DNA from: Betaproteobacteria bacterium
GTDB lineage: Bacteria; Pseudomonadota; Gammaproteobacteria; Burkholderiales; CAIKXV01
Assembly: GCA_947458835.1 (NCBI GenBank)
Contig: CANHBC010000013.1
Location: 1 to 34,675 of the forward strand
Direction: 5' to 3'
Length of the DNA: 34,675 nucleotides
Shown here: one piece after another, positions 1 to 8,201 of the stretch
Layout: every line of letters starts with the position of its first letter
How positions within the stretch are numbered: position 1 is the first letter of the stretch
Notes under the pieces: generated by a model
What the model saw: the letters and a program-made list of their open reading frames with translations, nothing else
Database searches by the model: none
Told to the model about the DNA's origin: nothing
Translations under genes and position numbers: made by a program

Positions 1-74
1 AGGTATCCGGCTTGACGATTTTGACCAGATAGCGCAAACTGAAGAATCGCCAACAGCGCACGCGAAAAGACGTC

Positions 75-647
75 ATGACCGGCAGGCACGATGCACAGGC
101 AGTTCCCGTTCGGTCCTTGGCGGCGAAGACCGGTGGCCGATGCGCCGTGTCGTGGGGACATGGCCGCAGCACAGGCTTCACCCTCGTCGAACTGATGGTC
201 ACGGTGACCGTACTGGGCATCCTGCTGTTGACCGCGATCCCGCGCCTGTTCAGCGCCGAGTCGGAAGTCACGGTCGCCGCGACCTCCGACTTCGCCGAGC
301 GGCTGAAGCTGCGCGTGAACGAAGTGCGCAACCGTTACGTCGAGGTGGGCATGGACGCCACGGCTGGCGCGGCCATGGTCCCGATGCGCGACGGCACCTC
401 GGTGCGGGTGCACACCGGAGCGTCCGGCGGATTTCCCGCGGCCGACCCGGAGGGGCTCGGGCGACTGCTTGCCTGCCCCGACTTGAAACAGTGCGACGGC
501 TTCAATGTCCACGTGAACGCGAACGGCACCGTCTACTTCACGCGGATGCCATCGGCCGGGAGCCTGTGCGCGGTGACCTACTATCCGGCGACCGGGGTCG
601 TGGTGAACCACGCGTCGCCTCGAGCCTGCAGGGCGCAGGCGTCCTGA
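75..647 (+). CDS. type IV pilin-like prepilin
   Basis: Probable type IV pilin or minor pilin, 190 residues, exported and assembled at the inner membrane. Seen: a class III leader ending in glycine at residue 34, followed by FTLVELMVTVTVLGIL. This gives Phe at +1 and Glu at +5 of the mature protein and a hydrophobic helix of about 23 residues. Two cysteine pairs lie in the C-terminal half (LLACPDLKQC and SLCAV with RACRAQ), as expected for the disulfide-bonded region of pilins. The ATG start gives a 34-residue leader, which is long. An in-frame GTG at 147 would give a more usual 10-residue leader, so the start is uncertain. No pilus assembly genes are in the window. The next gene is a glycosyltransferase 40 bases downstream, so pilin glycosylation is a possible link (inference). 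Confidence 0.8.
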   Translation: MTGRHDAQAVPVRSLAAKTGGRCAVSWGHGRSTGFTLVELMVTVTVLGILLLTAIPRLFSAESEVTVAATSDFAERLKLRVNEVRNRYVEVGMDATAGAAMVPMRDGTSVRVHTGASGGFPAADPEGLGRLLACPDLKQCDGFNVHVNANGTVYFTRMPSAGSLCAVTYYPATGVVVNHASPRACRAQAS

Positions 648-687
648 CAGGCCGGCGTACCGTGCACGCGGCTGCGGGCGATCGCCG

Positions 688-1926
688 ATGAGCCGGTTCC
701 TGCTGTGCTGGGAACTGGGGGACCGGCATGCCCACCTGATGCGCCTGTTGCCGCTCGCGCTGCAGTTGCGCGACCTGGGCCATCAGGTGCTGTTCGCCGT
801 CCATGACGTGCAGGCGGGGGCCGGCGAACTGTCCCGGCATGGACTGGCCTTCGTGCCGTCGCCGCAGGCGTTCGACGACCTCGCGCCGGGCCCCGACCAT
901 GACCAGTGCTACGCCGACGAACTGGTGCGTGCCGGGCTCGGTGACCGGGTGGCCCTGCTCGGAATGGTCGAGGCATGGCAGGGGATCTTCAGCCTGTTCG
1001 AGCCGGATGCGCTGGTGATCGACAATGGTCCGTCTGCGCTGGTCGCGGCCTGCGTGTCGGGGTTGCCCCGCCTGGTCCTCGGTGACGGCTATACCCTGCC
1101 GTCCACCCTCGGATGGGCCGCGGTTGACCGGGAGTCGGACGGGATCCGGCGGACGGCGCGGCTGCGTTCCAGCGAGCGGCGGGTGTCCGAGGTGGTCGCT
1201 GGCGTGACGCGGCTGGCGGTTGGCGGTCGGCCATCGGTCCGGACGCACCTGTTCGACCCCGCAGAATGCATGCTGCTGACGGTGGAGGCGCTGGATCCGT
1301 TTGCGCCCCGCCCGGGAACCGTCTACGAAGGTGCCCATGTGCGCACGGATGTGGGCCTGCCCATGAGCTGGAAGGAGGCTGGCCCGCGGGTGCTGCTGCA
1401 CCTTCCGGATCCGGCGCTGGCGCAGCAGGTGGCGGGCGTCCCGGCGCTGGTGGGTGCGGACGTGATCGGCTGGGGCGTACGCGCACGCACGCGTTTCGTC
1501 GAGCTGCAGCAGGCCCGCCCGGCAACCCGGTGGATCGGCAGTGCGATCTGCCTGGACAGCGTGCTGCCGGATGCGGATCTGTGCATCCACGATGGCACGC
1601 ATGGGATGCTGTCGGCCTGCCTGGCAACCGGCGTGCCGCAGATCGTGGTACCGTCTGCCGGATCGAGCCTCGCCCACGCGGTTTGCGCGGCTCGGGAGGA
1701 CGCCGTCGCCATCGTGCCGCGTCTGCGCATCGAGGAGCGTCTGGGTCTGCAGGTGGAGCATGCGTTGCGTGGTCGCGCCATGCGCAGGTCTGCCGCGGCG
1801 CTTCGTCTCAGGCATGCACGGACCGGCGGGACGGGTGTCCGGACGCGCCTGCTGTCGAGGGCGCTCTCGCTCGTGGACCATGATGAAGCGTGGCCGCGCG
1901 TCGAGGCGACGATCGGATCGACTTGA
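688..1926 (+). CDS. GT-B fold glycosyltransferase (GT1/UGT-like)
   Basis: Probable glycosyltransferase of 412 residues. Seen: an N-terminal Rossmann-like start (MSRFLLCWELGDRHAHLMRL, then a GHQVLFAV strand), as in UDP-glycosyltransferase-like enzymes that begin with a nucleotide-fold strand and a small-residue turn. Around residues 299-325 is IHDGTHGMLSACLATGVPQI, which matches the donor-binding C-terminal motif of the family (H-x-G...A...G-x-P). No signal peptide or membrane segment is visible, so a cytoplasmic or peripheral enzyme is likely. It follows the pilin gene by 40 bases on the same strand, so the two may be co-transcribed. The donor and acceptor sugars cannot be told from sequence. 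Start ATG chosen because it opens the conserved first strand; no strong Shine-Dalgarno is visible. Confidence 0.7.
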   Translation: MSRFLLCWELGDRHAHLMRLLPLALQLRDLGHQVLFAVHDVQAGAGELSRHGLAFVPSPQAFDDLAPGPDHDQCYADELVRAGLGDRVALLGMVEAWQGIFSLFEPDALVIDNGPSALVAACVSGLPRLVLGDGYTLPSTLGWAAVDRESDGIRRTARLRSSERRVSEVVAGVTRLAVGGRPSVRTHLFDPAECMLLTVEALDPFAPRPGTVYEGAHVRTDVGLPMSWKEAGPRVLLHLPDPALAQQVAGVPALVGADVIGWGVRARTRFVELQQARPATRWIGSAICLDSVLPDADLCIHDGTHGMLSACLATGVPQIVVPSAGSSLAHAVCAAREDAVAIVPRLRIEERLGLQVEHALRGRAMRRSAAALRLRHARTGGTGVRTRLLSRALSLVDHDEAWPRVEATIGST

Positions 1927-2245
1927 TCCGTTGCGCAGATTGCGCGGAGCGGATAGGGTAGCGTTTCGATTCGGGTCGGCGCCTTCCAGCGTTCGCCCCC
2001 GGAGTGGCGGGCTCGATAGTACGTATCGACGTACCTGATAGATCCGGCGTTGGCCTGTGTGACGACGGCGGGCGGGTCGAAGTCCCTGAGCATCGGCTGC
2101 ACGCGCAAGCAACCTTCAACCTGTTGCTGGGCCGGGCGGCGTGGCGATTGCCAGCGTATCGGTCAGCCCGACGCAGGACAGCAGGGGTTTTCGAGGACCG
2201 TCCCGTCCTGCAATCGCGGTTTCCATTCATCCAGAAGGCACACAG
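1927..2245. other. 319-base gap before the PAS kinase
   Basis: No convincing gene is seen. The gap holds one small inverted repeat (2019-2034) and ends with the Shine-Dalgarno AGAAGG (2233-2238) that fixes the kinase start at TTG 2246. An upstream in-frame GTG at 2141 would add 35 residues with no family resemblance, so it was not preferred. No clear sigma70 promoter was found. Confidence 0.5.
2019..2034. repeat. small inverted repeat, possible operator
   Basis: GTACGT and ACGTAC are perfect reverse complements separated by ATCG. The repeat lies about 210 bases upstream of the kinase start in a gene-free stretch. It could be a regulator site or a short hairpin; nothing shows its use. Confidence 0.3.
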
Positions 2246-4387
2246 TTGAAGTCGCTTCGTCGTCGACCTGCGTCTGCCCTGCCTGCATCCGGCCCGGCGG
2301 CTGCAGCCTTCGGTGTCCTCGCGCTGGCATTGGCACTGGCAGTGGCAGTGGCAGTGGCACTGGGACTCGTCCTGGTCGTCCTGTGGCAGCGGTCCCTCGA
2401 GGAGGTCCGGCAGGACACGTTCGAGCGCACGGCCCAGGCGGTCGCGAGCCGCTACGGACAACTGCTCGGTGAATTCGAGCAGTCATCGGCCGCGTTCGCC
2501 TCCGGACCGGCCGTGCTGTCGGCGCTCCAGGATCCGGGTGGGCCGCGCTCGAGCCTGCGCGCGGTGCTCGAACACAGCGCGCTGCGGGAACGCTTCTCGT
2601 CGCGCATCCTGGTCGTCGATGCCGCGGGCGATCCGATCGCCGGGGTACTGTCCGAGCTGCCCGGGGACGACATCCGGGGCCTGTTGCCCGGTCCGATTCC
2701 CGCCGGGGACGTGACGACCCGGGTGGTGCTGGATGGCCGGCGGCTCACGCTCAGCCTGCCGGTAGTGGGTCCGGAAGCCGGGATCGCCGTGGGCCGGCTG
2801 CTGGCGGTCGTCGACCTGGATGACCTGTTCATGCCAGTGATGCGCGGACTGCCGGAGGCGGCGCAATGGACGCTGCAGGTCGGCACCGGAACCCCGGCCA
2901 CACTGCAAGGCGTGGGCTGGATCGACATCCCGGTGCCGACCGACGGTGCGTTGCGGGGCATCAAGCTCCACCTGCAGGCGCACCGGGACGGCGCGGGCGG
3001 TCTTCCCTGGGGGAGCCTCGAAACGGTCTTGCTCGTCCTGTCGGGCGGGCTGGCGCTGGCGGCGCTGCCCATCCTGCGGCGACTGCGTGCGGCGACACGG
3101 GTTCTGCCGGACGGCACCGGCTTCCGGGCGCCGGGTCAGGTATCGGCGATCGCCGACCAGGACCCGGCAGTCGCGCGCTTGAGTGCGGTACAGGCGGATG
3201 TCACCGAACTCATCGAGACGGCGAACGAACTGCGCACCAAGGAAGCGCGGCTGTCGCTCATGTTCGCGCTGAGTCCGGACGGAATGGCGTTGATGGACGC
3301 GGACGGCCGCGTCTTCATGGCCAACGAGGCGTTCCTGCGCTTCGTGCGCCTGGGTCGTGATCAGGTGATCGGCCACACGGCGCCGGAGCTCTCGGCGCTG
3401 CTCGAGCCCCTCGCTGCGCCGGATGAAGCCTGGGAAGGGCTGCCGTCCCCGCTCGACGCGGCGTCCTTTGTCGATGACGATCCGCACCGCCGGCGCCAGT
3501 CGAAGCGCCACAGGCTGCATCTGGTCGACCCGAAGCAGGTGCTGGTGTGCGGCGTGAAGCCGATCCCCGGCCTGGCCAGCCGCGAGTACGTGCTCTACAT
3601 GCGCGATATCACCCGCGAGCACGAGTTCAACGAGATGAAGAGCGAGTTCCTGTCCACCGCCACGCACGAGCTGCGCACGCCGATGGCCTGCGTCCTGGGT
3701 TTCGCCGAGATGCTGGCGGAGGGCTTGTCGACCGCGGAGGATACGCCCGAGCACGCACGCCTGATCTATGAACAGGCCAGGGAGATGAGCCGTACGCTCG
3801 ATGACCTGCTCGACCTCGCACGGATGGAGGCGCGGCGCGCGGGCTCGCTCACCTTCGTCCCGGAATCGGCGGTGGCCATCGTGACCGGACTGGCGCAGAC
3901 CTGGCGTGTCAACGGCGACTCGCGCAGCGTGCAGCTGCAGGTGGCGTGCGATGCCGATGTGTGCGTGTCGGTGGACACACAGAAGATCCGCCAGGTCCTG
4001 CGCAACCTGCTGAGCAATGCCTTCAAGTACTCCACCGCGCCATCGCCAGTGAGCCTGTCGGTGCAGGCAGGGCCCGACGGGCCGGTATTGTTCACCGTGA
4101 CCGACGAAGGCATGGGCATGACGCCCGACGAAGCGCAACACGCCTTCGATCGGTTCTACCGGGCCGAGGGAACGTCCAACGTCAAGGGCAGCGGGCTCGG
4201 GCTCAGCGTGGTGAAACAGATCGTGGAACTGCACGGGGGCACGGTGCGCCTGAGCAGCCTCGTCGGCACAGGCACGGTGGTCTCGGTCGAATTGCCCCGG
4301 ATCCCGGGGACGCGCGGTGAAGCGGGCGCGCTCGACGATGATCGGCCAGGCTTCGATGAAGCCCAGGACCGCCCAGGGCCAGGATGA
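2246..4387 (+). CDS. membrane PAS sensor histidine kinase
   Basis: Hybrid-free sensor histidine kinase of about 713 residues. Seen in order: a short basic N-terminus; a long Ala/Leu/Val membrane helix (about 19-47); an extracytoplasmic segment of about 210 residues; a second membrane helix (about 258-280, VLLVLSGGLALAALPIL); a PAS domain (about 330-430, LSPDGMALMDADGRV); HisKA with phosphoacceptor H474 in THELRTP; and HATPase with an N box (RNLLSNAFKYS), G1 (DEGMGM) and G2 (GSGLGLSVVKQI). The start is TTG at 2246 because AGAAGG lies 7 bases before it. The cognate regulator is not fused; the receivers at 6949-7374 and 7397-8038 are candidates. The gene converges on the - strand dCache kinase 105 bases away. 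The first helix is encoded by a hexamer repeat (see 2321-2362). Confidence 0.88.
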   Translation: MKSLRRRPASALPASGPAAAAFGVLALALALAVAVAVALGLVLVVLWQRSLEEVRQDTFERTAQAVASRYGQLLGEFEQSSAAFASGPAVLSALQDPGGPRSSLRAVLEHSALRERFSSRILVVDAAGDPIAGVLSELPGDDIRGLLPGPIPAGDVTTRVVLDGRRLTLSLPVVGPEAGIAVGRLLAVVDLDDLFMPVMRGLPEAAQWTLQVGTGTPATLQGVGWIDIPVPTDGALRGIKLHLQAHRDGAGGLPWGSLETVLLVLSGGLALAALPILRRLRAATRVLPDGTGFRAPGQVSAIADQDPAVARLSAVQADVTELIETANELRTKEARLSLMFALSPDGMALMDADGRVFMANEAFLRFVRLGRDQVIGHTAPELSALLEPLAAPDEAWEGLPSPLDAASFVDDDPHRRRQSKRHRLHLVDPKQVLVCGVKPIPGLASREYVLYMRDITREHEFNEMKSEFLSTATHELRTPMACVLGFAEMLAEGLSTAEDTPEHARLIYEQAREMSRTLDDLLDLARMEARRAGSLTFVPESAVAIVTGLAQTWRVNGDSRSVQLQVACDADVCVSVDTQKIRQVLRNLLSNAFKYSTAPSPVSLSVQAGPDGPVLFTVTDEGMGMTPDEAQHAFDRFYRAEGTSNVKGSGLGLSVVKQIVELHGGTVRLSSLVGTGTVVSVELPRIPGTRGEAGALDDDRPGFDEAQDRPGPG
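2321..2362 (+). repeat. in-frame hexanucleotide repeat encoding a membrane helix
   Basis: Seven consecutive hexamers: GCGCTG, GCATTG, GCACTG, three times GCAGTG, then GCACTG. They encode Ala-Leu/Ala-Val dipeptides of the first transmembrane helix of the kinase. Gain or loss of a unit would change helix length by two residues without a frameshift. Confidence 0.75.
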
Positions 4388-4492
4388 GGCTTCCGGCAAA
4401 CCGGCGCTTGCAGCGAAGCTTGCACACTGAATGCTGGTTCGGTAGCGCTGACCGGGCAGTGTGGACGAGCCGTCCCGGGCACCGGGGTGACC

Positions 4493-6190
4493 TCAGGCGA
4501 CGCGGCGGTCCGGAGGGCCTTCGACCGGCAGGGTAAACCGGAACGTGGATCCGTTCCTGCTCGATGCCTGCAGGTCCAGCGTCCCCCCGATCATCCGCAT
4601 CAGGATCTTTGCATGGAACAGTCCGATGCCGAGGCCTCCGCCCTCCGGCCTGGACAGGTTGACGTCCTGCACGAAGGGATCGAACATGAGGCGACGCACG
4701 TCCTCGCCGATGCCTTCGCCCGTGTCGGCGATGTCGATCCGCAGTTCCGGCCCGACGCGCGCCACGTGCACCCTGACCTCGCCGCCATCGGTGTACCGGA
4801 TGGCGTTGTCGAGCACGTTGCCCACGGCCTTGGCCAGCAGGCGGCGATCGGTGTGGATCGTGCCGAGGTCGGGCTCGGCGTCGATCAGCAGGCGCAGGTC
4901 CTTGGCCCGGGCGGCCGGCGCATGCGCCTGTTCGAGGCTTTGCACCAGTTCCGACACGTCGACAGCGTTCGGCTTGAACGGCAGCTGTCCTTCGCCCGCG
5001 CTCTGCACTTCGGTGATCTGGCCGACGATGTCACGGAGCCTGATCGCGGATTCGTGCAGCGTACTTGCGTAGTCCGTCAGTTCAGGCTCGAGGTCCGCCT
5101 GCATCAGCAGTTCGGAGAACCCGAGCACGCCGGTGAGCGGCGTGTGGATCTCGTGGGAGACCATGGTGATGAACCTGGACTTGAGTTCGTTGATCGAGTT
5201 CGCCCGCCGCCGCTCTTCCTGCAGGTCCGAGAGGAGTCGGTCCTGGCGCACGAGGCCGATGCCGATGAAGACAAGCCCGACGACGATCGCACCCGACAGC
5301 ATCAGGCCCAGCGCGAGCTGCTTGCTGCGGTGGCGGTGGTACTGCGCCATGGCTTCGGTCGTCGCCTTCCCGACCACGACGACCAGATCGAAACCCGGGA
5401 TCCGTTCGAAGGCAACGAAACGTTCCTTCCCGTCCACGGAGCTGCGCGCCACCAGCGTGCCGGAGGCGCTCGACCGCATCGTTTGCCATTGTGGACTGTC
5501 GTCGATCCGGTCGCCGGTGCCGATCTCCGCCCCGCCAACCGTTCGTGCGCGTATGACGCCATCCAGACCCACCGTCGTGACGGAGCCGCTCTCACCCAGG
5601 TCGATGCCCTTGTATATCTGGGTGTAGAAGTAGGGATCCACCGACACCACGACCACGCCCATGAACTCACCCGACGGGCTGTCGATGCGTCGCGTGACCT
5701 GTACTGTCCACCGCTTCGATACCCGTCCCAGCACCGGGATGCTCACGAAGGTTCCCTCGGTGAGCCTTTTCGCGTGGACCTGGAAGTGTTCCCGGTCGGA
5801 AACATTGACGGTGCTCGGGCCCAGGTTGGAAAAGACCACGCGGCCGTCCCGGTCGGCGATGGCCAGCTGCACGATGTGGGTTCCACCGACGTCGAACCGC
5901 TTCATGAACTGCGGCGATGGGAGGACGCGTTCTTCGCCGAAATCGGTGGCCACCAGCCGGGCCAGGCGGTCGGCCGTGTCGAAGCCCAGTGACGAATGCT
6001 GCGCCAGCAGGCGGGCGAGGGTCGACAACTGGCGCTCGGTGTACGCGACCTGCTGTTCCCGGTCGGTCTCGAGGGCGTTGAAGAGGGTCATCCACAGCAG
6101 GGCCAGCGCCAGGACGGCGATCAGCCCGCCGACCCGTGCCGATCGTGGCAGTCGGGACAGCTGTGTCCAGGCATTGAGCATGACGGGCAC
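4493..6190 (-). CDS. dCache-domain sensor histidine kinase
   Basis: Membrane histidine kinase of 565 residues with a periplasmic double-Cache sensor, a fold that usually binds small organic ligands. Seen: membrane helix 20-38; dCache region about 48-280 with the family hallmark SDREHF (131-136); second helix 292-314; HisKA with H346 in SHEIHTP, where His replaces the usual Arg after HE-x; N box with N462 (VGNVLDNAIRY); G1 DTGEGIG (489-495); G2 EGGGLGIGL (516-524). No receiver is fused. It is the last gene of the - strand signalling array, 2 bases after the HD-GYP stop, so it is probably translationally coupled. The start is GTG at 6190; ATG at 6181 is equally possible, and neither has a strong Shine-Dalgarno. 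Confidence 0.88.
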   Translation of the reverse strand: MPVMLNAWTQLSRLPRSARVGGLIAVLALALLWMTLFNALETDREQQVAYTERQLSTLARLLAQHSSLGFDTADRLARLVATDFGEERVLPSPQFMKRFDVGGTHIVQLAIADRDGRVVFSNLGPSTVNVSDREHFQVHAKRLTEGTFVSIPVLGRVSKRWTVQVTRRIDSPSGEFMGVVVVSVDPYFYTQIYKGIDLGESGSVTTVGLDGVIRARTVGGAEIGTGDRIDDSPQWQTMRSSASGTLVARSSVDGKERFVAFERIPGFDLVVVVGKATTEAMAQYHRHRSKQLALGLMLSGAIVVGLVFIGIGLVRQDRLLSDLQEERRRANSINELKSRFITMVSHEIHTPLTGVLGFSELLMQADLEPELTDYASTLHESAIRLRDIVGQITEVQSAGEGQLPFKPNAVDVSELVQSLEQAHAPAARAKDLRLLIDAEPDLGTIHTDRRLLAKAVGNVLDNAIRYTDGGEVRVHVARVGPELRIDIADTGEGIGEDVRRLMFDPFVQDVNLSRPEGGGLGIGLFHAKILMRMIGGTLDLQASSRNGSTFRFTLPVEGPPDRRVA

Positions 6191-6192
6191 GG

Positions 6193-6942
6193 TCAGCGAG
6201 GAGCGACGGCTTCGCGGTTGATCTGGTCGCGCAGGTCGATGAAGCGTTGCGCGTTCTCGAGGAACCGAAGCGTGAGTCGTGGGTCGAAATGCAGGCCGGA
6301 CTGCTGCTGGATCATCTCCAGCACCTGGTCATCGGGCAGTGCCTTCCGGTAGACCCGGTCCATGGTCAACGCGTCGAAGTAGTCGATCAGTGCGACGATG
6401 CGTGCCACCTCGGGAATGGCCTCGCCTTCGAGCCCCCTCGGATAGCCCGTGCCGTCGTACTTCTCGTGGTGGCAAAAGGCGATCTCCGCAGCCATCTCGA
6501 GTACCGGGATGCCGCTGCCGCCGAGGATCCGCGCCCCGAACTCCGGGTGACGACGCATCACCGTCCACTCTTCTTCGGTGAGGCCTTGCGACTTCTTGAG
6601 GATGGCGTCGGGAACGCCGATCTTTCCGACGTCGTGCATCGGCGCGGCTTCTTCCAGCAGGGCGGCCTGGTCCTGCGGCCAGCCGCCCAGGCGCGCGAGC
6701 AGGGCGGCCAGCCGCCCGATGCGTACCAGGTGCGTGCCGGTGTCGCTGTCCTTGAATTCGGCTGCGACGGTCAGCCGGTGGAGCGTGTCGCGATGCGCCT
6801 GCTCGAGCAGCGTATAGGCGCGTTCGCGTTCCAGCAGCAGTTCGGCGAGGTCGGACGAGACCTGGCCGAGCTGGTCCAGAAGCTCCTGGGGTCCCGGCGG
6901 CAGCGGATCGGAGGAGGCGTGCGGCGTGCGGGCAGGCAGCAT
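6193..6942 (-). CDS. HD-GYP cyclic-di-GMP phosphodiesterase
   Basis: Predicted hydrolase of the second messenger cyclic-di-GMP, 249 residues. Seen: an N-terminal coiled-coil-like segment (about 18-55) and a complete HD-GYP domain: EFKDSDTGTH (62-71), the metal-binding HD pair H103-D104 in MHDVGKIG, HHE (158-160) and the signature DGTGYP (163-168). Known family: such domains usually sit behind a receiver (RpfG type). Here the receiver is the preceding gene, in the same reading frame, ending in UGA only 6 bases before this ATG. No Shine-Dalgarno is visible, so translation probably depends on reinitiation or UGA readthrough. It is followed by the dCache kinase. Catalytic residues look intact, so activity is likely. 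Confidence 0.92.
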   Translation of the reverse strand: MLPARTPHASSDPLPPGPQELLDQLGQVSSDLAELLLERERAYTLLEQAHRDTLHRLTVAAEFKDSDTGTHLVRIGRLAALLARLGGWPQDQAALLEEAAPMHDVGKIGVPDAILKKSQGLTEEEWTVMRRHPEFGARILGGSGIPVLEMAAEIAFCHHEKYDGTGYPRGLEGEAIPEVARIVALIDYFDALTMDRVYRKALPDDQVLEMIQQQSGLHFDPRLTLRFLENAQRFIDLRDQINREAVAPR

Positions 6943-6948
6943 CGGCCG

Positions 6949-7374
6949 TCAACCCGGGGAGGATGACAGTTGCGCCCGGACCGTCGCGAGCAGCTCCAGG
7001 GGACTGAACGGCTTGGACATGAAGCGGTCGGCCCCGCTGTCCGCGGCCATCTGCCGGTCGCTCTGCTGCGCGCGAGCCGAAAGCACGATGACATAAGGCC
7101 AGGCATGACCCGCCGCGTTGCGCCGCGCGATGATCTCGCGGCACAGATCCAGGCCATTCGTGCCGCCGGGCAGCATGATGTCGAGGATCGCCAGCGAGTA
7201 GGCGTCCGGATGGGCGTGCAGCAACACGCGCGCAGCGTCACCGCTGCTCGCCTCGTCGATGGGAATTCGCAGCGGCTTCAGTGAGGCATTGACCAGCTTG
7301 CGGATATGTTCATGGTCCTCTACCAGAAGCACGCGCTGCGGGGTTGGGGCAGGGCGTGGGGTCGGATCGGTCAT
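6949..7374 (-). CDS. stand-alone response regulator receiver domain
   Basis: Single receiver (REC) domain, 141 residues, with no output domain of its own. Seen: acidic pair E19-D20 (LLVEDHEHIRKLV), phosphoacceptor D65 in LAILDIMLPGG, S99 in VIVLSA and K121 in MSKPFSP, all in the expected spacing. The ATG at 7374 removes an unrelated upstream stretch that overlaps the HTH-receiver gene. The stop UGA (followed by C, a leaky context) lies in frame with the HD-GYP gene, with only CGG CCG between it and the next ATG. The likely reading is a receiver that controls the HD-GYP in trans, or in cis after readthrough. Possible phosphodonors are the three kinases in this region. Confidence 0.9.
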   Translation of the reverse strand: MTDPTPRPAPTPQRVLLVEDHEHIRKLVNASLKPLRIPIDEASSGDAARVLLHAHPDAYSLAILDIMLPGGTNGLDLCREIIARRNAAGHAWPYVIVLSARAQQSDRQMAADSGADRFMSKPFSPLELLATVRAQLSSSPG

Positions 7375-7396
7375 GAGGCCGGTGGGTCGTCTGGGT

Positions 7397-8038
7397 TCAT
7401 GCAGTACGCCTGCGCGTTGCGATCCCGGCCTGTACGAAGCCCAGGAGCTGTGCAAAGGGCACCGGCTTTCCGAGTACCGTGACATCCGGGGGGAGGTGGA
7501 ACTTCTTCTCGAGTTCCGCGGTATCCACGCCAGTGATGACGATGATGTTCATGCAATCGAAGGCAGAATCGGCACGCAGCTTGCGGATCACTTCCGCGCC
7601 ACCCAGCTTGGGCAGCACGAGATCGACGATCATCAGATCCGGCAGGTTGCGCGCGGCCTTCAGGATGGCTTCATAGCCGTCCTCCGCGACCTCCAGCCGG
7701 ACCGGGAGCTTCCAGGCTGCGATGCGGGCAGCGTAGAGCTTCAACAGCGCCGGGTCGTCTTCGACCACCAGGATGCTGTATTCGCCGTCGTTGCGCTGGG
7801 TCGGGGGAAATACCCGTCCGGCACGCCGCGCCGTTGCCGGCATTTCGCGTGCACTCAGGTGGGCCTCGATGGCCGAGGCCGGGATGCGCCGGTGTCCGCC
7901 AGAGGTTTTCCAGGCCTGAAGTTCACCCGCCTCGACCATGCGCTGAACCATCGAAAGGGAGACGCCCAACCGGGCTGCCGCTTCCCGGGTACTGAGGTAA
8001 TCCGTGCTGGCTTCCTCCTGGACGACTTTTGCAGCCAT
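7397..8038 (-). CDS. excisionase/MerR-type HTH fused to receiver domain
   Basis: DNA-binding response regulator of 213 residues with reversed order: DNA-binding domain first, receiver second. Seen: residues 13-62 carry the HTH_17/excisionase pattern (LSTREAAARLGVSLSMVQRMV, then GGHRRIP). After a linker, a receiver has acidic E93-D94-D95 (VVEDD), phosphoacceptor D139 (LMIVDLVLP), T169 (VITG) and K191 (LGKPVPF). Receiver and linker match response regulators; the HTH matches the BldC/Xis/MerR-like class that binds direct repeats. The start ATG has GGAGAGG 2 bases upstream and follows a good promoter (8111-8139). A direct repeat just upstream (8148-8164) could be its own binding site (inference). 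The receiver gene follows 22 bases downstream. Confidence 0.9.
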   Translation of the reverse strand: MAAKVVQEEASTDYLSTREAAARLGVSLSMVQRMVEAGELQAWKTSGGHRRIPASAIEAHLSAREMPATARRAGRVFPPTQRNDGEYSILVVEDDPALLKLYAARIAAWKLPVRLEVAEDGYEAILKAARNLPDLMIVDLVLPKLGGAEVIRKLRADSAFDCMNIIVITGVDTAELEKKFHLPPDVTVLGKPVPFAQLLGFVQAGIATRRRTA

Positions 8039-8110
8039 TACCTCTCCGATTGGTGAAGTGCGTGGGAGTCCGTGGACGACCCTGAAAAATCAAAAAACAT
8101 CGAACACTTA

Positions 8111-8139
8111 AATATAACGGTAAAAGGACGCTTGATCAA
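8111..8139 (-). promoter_or_regulatory. sigma70-like promoter of the HTH-receiver operon
   Basis: On the - strand, TTGATC (8139-8134) and TATATT (8116-8111) are separated by exactly 17 bases. Matches to consensus are 4/6 and 5/6. It sits in the most AT-rich stretch of this part of the window, about 73 bases before the HTH-receiver start. It would drive the HTH-receiver, receiver, HD-GYP and dCache kinase genes separately from the protease-kinase pair. Confidence 0.65.
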
Positions 8140-8147
8140 TACGTGCA

Positions 8148-8164
8148 GCGTATCGGTGCGTATC
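8148..8164. promoter_or_regulatory. direct repeat upstream of promoter, probable regulator site
   Basis: GCGTATC occurs twice with a 3-base gap (8148-8154 and 8158-8164), a period of 10 bases or one helical turn. It lies about 9 bases upstream of the -35 box at 8134-8139, roughly -44 to -60. That is the usual place and shape for an activating response-regulator site. The adjacent HTH-receiver protein is the obvious candidate binder (inference). Confidence 0.5.
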
Positions 8165-8201
8165 TGCGCAGGGTTCAATGCATGATCTGACGATAATTCG
8201 C

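Noticed and set aside
538-2112. Long - strand open frame opposite the pilin end and glycosyltransferase
   Set aside because: Composition is Arg/Ala/Pro/Gln-rich with no family motif; it mirrors the real + strand gene, a common effect in high-GC DNA.
2483-4399. Long - strand open frame opposite the PAS kinase
   Set aside because: The + strand shows a complete kinase with all boxes; the reverse frame has no recognisable domain.
4487-5992. Long + strand open frame opposite the dCache kinase
   Set aside because: The - strand gives the conserved kinase; the + frame has no motifs.
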